Shown here: in pieces, positions 38,456 to 64,000 of the stretch | Numbering within the stretch: position 1 is the stretch's first letter | How the letters are laid out: every line of letters begins with the position of its first letter | From: Salvelinus alpinus | Lineage: Eukaryota; Chordata; Actinopteri; Salmoniformes; Salmonidae | Length of the DNA: 64,000 nt | Assembly: GCF_045679555.1 (NCBI RefSeq) | Contig: NC_092087.1 | Coordinates: forward strand, 88,195,966 to 88,259,965 | Direction of reading: 5' to 3' | Notes under the pieces: generated by a model | Told to the model about the DNA's origin: nothing | The model's database searches: none | What the model saw: the letters and a program-made list of their open reading frames with translations, nothing else | Position numbers and translations under genes: made by a program

Positions 38456-41400
38456 ATTGAATGGTGCTTTTATGTAGTTTCATAGGAGTGGTGTTTTGTG
38501 TTTGTTACATACACAGCACCTTACTAACTTTCCTCAGGTTTTCCGTCGTCGATGCCATCCTATTACAGTACAGCACATTCATGGCATTAGTATCTGTCAT
38601 TGGATGGTGTTATTGTCAGGCATTTGGTTTTACAATAATGGAAGTGGGAATTTAGGGTCCCAAATGGCAACCTATTGTCTATGGGTCCTGGTCTAAAGTA
38701 GAGCACTACATGCTGAAGGGGGTATATTTGGGATGGAATCTCAGTGTTAAATGTTGTGTTTTCTTGGTGCTACACATCGGTGTTCTCCCCAAATAATAGA
38801 AGAGGCCCTGCGCCACCTTGTGGACTGGCTACGCCACTATGTAAACACTTAAAAAAAACGTTATTTGTTTTCATAAACCAGGTTTCTATCCAACCTAGAC
38901 AAGGTGGGATCTTTTTGTGTCTGTAAAATTAACTACGCAAGAAATGTCAGTGGAAACGCTTTTATGCACAAATATTGATATAATAGCAGTCATATCAAAG
39001 TAAACTTAGCCACGCGATGACATGTTGTGTGGTCCTCTCACTAAGACTCGTTGGGAAACCATGCAGGTTATTAGGCTACAGATTAAATAAATTCACACTT
39101 CACAGGGAGGCCAGGAATGACCCAGGATCAGCGTTTAGGAGCAACTTCTCCCTACACCTAGAAAGGCAATGATGAGCACTGAGTGATCATGATTACTACC
39201 ATCATTGCAATGCTGCAGTTTTACACTGTGAAGCCTTGTGGCAAGTCTCTATTTTGCAATATGTATAACCCTTTTGTTTCAGAGTTACTGTGAACTCAGT
39301 CCAAAGGCCAGCAGATGGCGATATTGAGTAGTTTCATCTTGCCATCCAAAGGAAATGTATGCAGCCGTGTCCCCCGTGGACGGGTTCGTACATAAAACAT
39401 TCTCCATTCAGGCTGCAAAGGTGTAAATTCCTCCTTAACTGGATTTAATGGCGAGAAGGAGGGAAAACATTTAGAAATATTCATACTTTAGTTATGAAAC
39501 ACAATTTTACTCCATCGTAGAGTAGTTAATGCTAGTCCTTGATGTTATGTATTGCGTTTAGCCAATCATGTTGCAGCAGTCTGTTCTTTTTTAATTGTAT
39601 TGGCTGATTGCATCCAACTGAGGTGCATACACCACAACCTACTGTACTCCCTTGATACATTGATACAAAAAGAGAGACTTAAGATGGTGGTGGTGGGGGG
39701 GATTGCACTAGCAGCTAACCCTACACCCATTAAAACCTCACCACTATACCAACTAACCCTAAACACACTTAAATCTCACCACTATACCAGCTAGCCCTAC
39801 ACCCATTAAAACCTCACCACTATACCAACTAACCCTACACCCATTAAAACCTCACCACTATACCAACTAACCCTACACCCATTAAAACCTCACCACTATA
39901 CCAACTAACCCTAAACACACTTAAATCTCACCACTATACCAGCTAACCCTAAACCCAATTAAACCTCACCACTATACCAACTAACCCTACACCCATTAAA
40001 ACCTCACCACTATACCAACTAACCCTACACCCATTAAAACCTCACCACTATACCAACTAACCATACACCCATTAAAACCTCACCACTATACCAACTAACC
40101 CTACACCCATTAAAACCTCACCACTATACCAACTAACCCTACACCCATTAAAACCTCACCACTATACCAACTAACCCTACACCCATTAAAACCTCACCAC
40201 TATACCAACTAACCCTACACCCATTAAAATCTCACCACTATACCAACTAACCCTACACCCATTAAAACCTCACCACTATACCAACTAACCCTACACCCAT
40301 TAAAACCTCACCACTATACCAACTAACCCTACACCCATTAAAATCTCACCACTATACCAACTTTGGCTACTCTAGCATGGTGGTGGAAAATGGTGTTTCA
40401 GAAAGTACACACAGTTTCCCTGTTGTTGTTTTCTTCTGCCTTCTCGCCATTAAATCAAGTTAAAGGGGAAGTTAACCTAAAAGCCCACATTTCCCACGTG
40501 ATTCCATACATTGAAACGTTAGGTGTTAGGTGGAGTTCTCCTCTCCCTACAGTGTCGAACTGGAGAGCTGCTCAAATGAGTCATGTGACATGTCTGTGTG
40601 CGCAGCTCCATTGTCAGCAATTGAGAAAACCGTGAATTGTGGACAAATTACTAATTTTATTTAAAGGGTATGGCCAGATTAGCTATTTTAATCAAAAATA
40701 CTATATGTTTTAAATCAGGAAATGTGTACTTTCCACCTAAAACAATTGCGATTATTTTATATTATTATTGCATGTGGCCGACTGCAACAACAGGGAGAGA
40801 GAGGGAGAAGGCACATTCCACCTAACTAATTTCAATGTATGGAATCACTTAGGAAGTTTGGGATTTTAGGTAAACTTCCCCGTTTATATGGAGGAAATCT
40901 ACAACTTCGCAGCCTGAATGGAGAATGTTTTATCTACGAACCGGTCCATGGGGATATTAGTGTATAGCGGGGATAAGCATTTCACTGTAGTCTACACCTG
41001 TTGTATTGGCCCAATAACGTTTGATTTGATATGAGTAAAACGACTCAATATCGCCATTTGCAGGCCTTTGGGCTACTGTGAAGTATACATTGTCCACCCC
41101 TTGACTGTTTTTGTACTGTTACTATAATTTAAAGTTCCACTGAATATATTGAAACTTTTTTAATTTTTTTGTGTCTCAAACAAATTGGTTGTCAGGAAAG
41201 TGTTCTGGTACTTTGTTTACACACTAATCGCGTTGATTTATCGGAAATGTATAGGATGCGTTCGTAAATTCGCTCTGGCTATTTACTCTATTTCAGAGCA
41301 CTCTCGTCTGAGTTTTGCCAGAGCGCAGAATAACTGATGAATTTACTAAAGCTCAACACCCGTTGAATATGGCTGGTGTCAATAAACGTCGGCAAAAAAG

Positions 41401-41670
41401 GGTAATTAAATTGTTGCCAGCAGCACAGTTACAATCACCAACCATCAGGATAAAACAGCCTAACCAGCTCTGCTAGGGCGAGTAAAATGGTCAGTGTGAG
41501 GTGTTCTCTCATTTGTGTCTGGAAGTAGCTAGCAAGCTAGCCAGTTAGCTTGGGCGCTTGACTGCCGTTGTGGAGTCTAAACGCTCGGATCAACCCTACT
41601 CCGCGAAACGCTTTGTGTTTAAGAACGCCCTGAGCGCACCCTGGCACTCGAGATTGAATTCACGAACACA
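38456..41670. repeat. Large duplicated block, copy 2
   Basis: Direct copy of 26556-29475 with the same order of markers. It carries a CCCTATTCCC-type palindrome remnant at 38657-38735, the expanded 38-bp array, and an extra segment (40465-40790) absent from copy 1. Its right end lies about 260 bp before the pcyt2 start codon. Confidence 0.85.
39716..40362. repeat. 38-bp minisatellite, expanded allele
   Basis: About 17 units of the AACCCTACACCCATTAAAAC array. Two or three variant units read AACCCTAAACACACTTAAAT. Confidence 0.93.
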
Positions 41671-41672
41671 CC
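41253..41672. mobile_element. hAT-like MITE, copy 2 (probable)
   Basis: Left GGATGCGTTCGTAAATTCGC and right GATTGAATTCACGAACAC are inverted ends and better preserved than in copy 1. It forms the right border of the duplicated block. Confidence 0.55.
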
Positions 41673-41931
41673 CAAAATCTACGTTGTGCGGGTTTCCGTA
41701 ATCACGTGATATGAGTTTTTACGCAACCCAGCATGGCCGCTACCTAGGAGTAGTCATGGTTCGATCATGACGCGATTTCCACGCAAAAGGAGGCGTTGTC
41801 CAACCGGCGGGTTCATTCTTACATTAAACCGGGGAATGAGATCGCACGACCCGTCCTTTTAACTTTACTTTGACGGAATTATTTTATTATTGTGTGGTTT
41901 TAGCTCAGAGTTTTAATATTATTTTATCAAC
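41673..41931 (+). promoter_or_regulatory. pcyt2: Probable pcyt2 promoter / 5' UTR
   Basis: About 260 bp of relatively GC- and CpG-richer sequence (GACGCGATTTCCACGC, CAACCGGCGGGTTC, GAGATCGCACGACCCG) directly before the pcyt2 start codon, with no TATA box at a convincing position. Inferred from position only. Confidence 0.4.

Positions 41932-64000
<22,069 letters not shown>

Noticed and set aside
39716-40362. Interstitial telomere-like tract (AACCCTA repeats)
   Set aside because: Each 38-bp unit has only one AACCCT. The period is not six and the rest of the unit is unrelated.

Overview
This is vertebrate nuclear DNA, almost certainly from a salmonid fish (trout, salmon or charr). The split genes have GT-AG introns. 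The interspersed repeats are ones I recognise from salmonid genomes: the inverted repeat built on CCCTATTCCC and GTGCACTA, an L2-type LINE tail with TTGTATTCGGCGCA, Tc1-like copies, and a 5S-rRNA-headed SINE. Tandem repeats are exceptionally dense. There are no bacterial operons, CRISPR arrays or phage genes, and I found no clear new molecular system. The most unusual content is how the tandem repeats interact with exons and splice sites.

Layout on the + strand: mafg (small Maf bZIP factor; last two coding exons at 380-1321, long 3' UTR), ccp110 (centriolar coiled-coil protein CP110; 11 coding exons, 7269-20170), sirt7 (NAD-dependent deacylase; 10 coding exons, 21902-25945), and pcyt2 (ethanolamine-phosphate cytidylyltransferase; 9 coding exons, 41932-57296, continuing past the window). 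Between sirt7 and pcyt2, on the - strand, lie a C2H2 zinc-finger terminal exon (30703-31757) and a broken paralogue (37418-38136). These are flanked by two direct copies of a block of about 3 kb. MAFG, SIRT7 and PCYT2 are also neighbours on human 17q25.3, so the block is conserved synteny interrupted here by ccp110 and the zinc fingers.

Mobile DNA: a 5'-truncated L2-like LINE in pcyt2 intron 8 with a 23-bp target-site duplication, an I/Nimb-like LINE piece with RNase H, further LINE tails, a deleted Tc1 copy just upstream of sirt7, several MITE-like palindromes, nested SINE-like elements and two solo-LTR-like fossils.

Tandem repeats: nearly every pcyt2 intron carries its own minisatellite, ending in an array of more than 6.7 kb of 19-bp units with higher-order duplication. 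In ccp110, in-frame minisatellites enlarge the protein to about 1,627 residues (human CP110 is about 1,000). One array repeats the 3' end of an exon together with its splice donor 17 times. Exon borders were assigned by reading frame, GT-AG sites and recall of the human proteins, with no alignment run; repeat-copy counts were made by eye.
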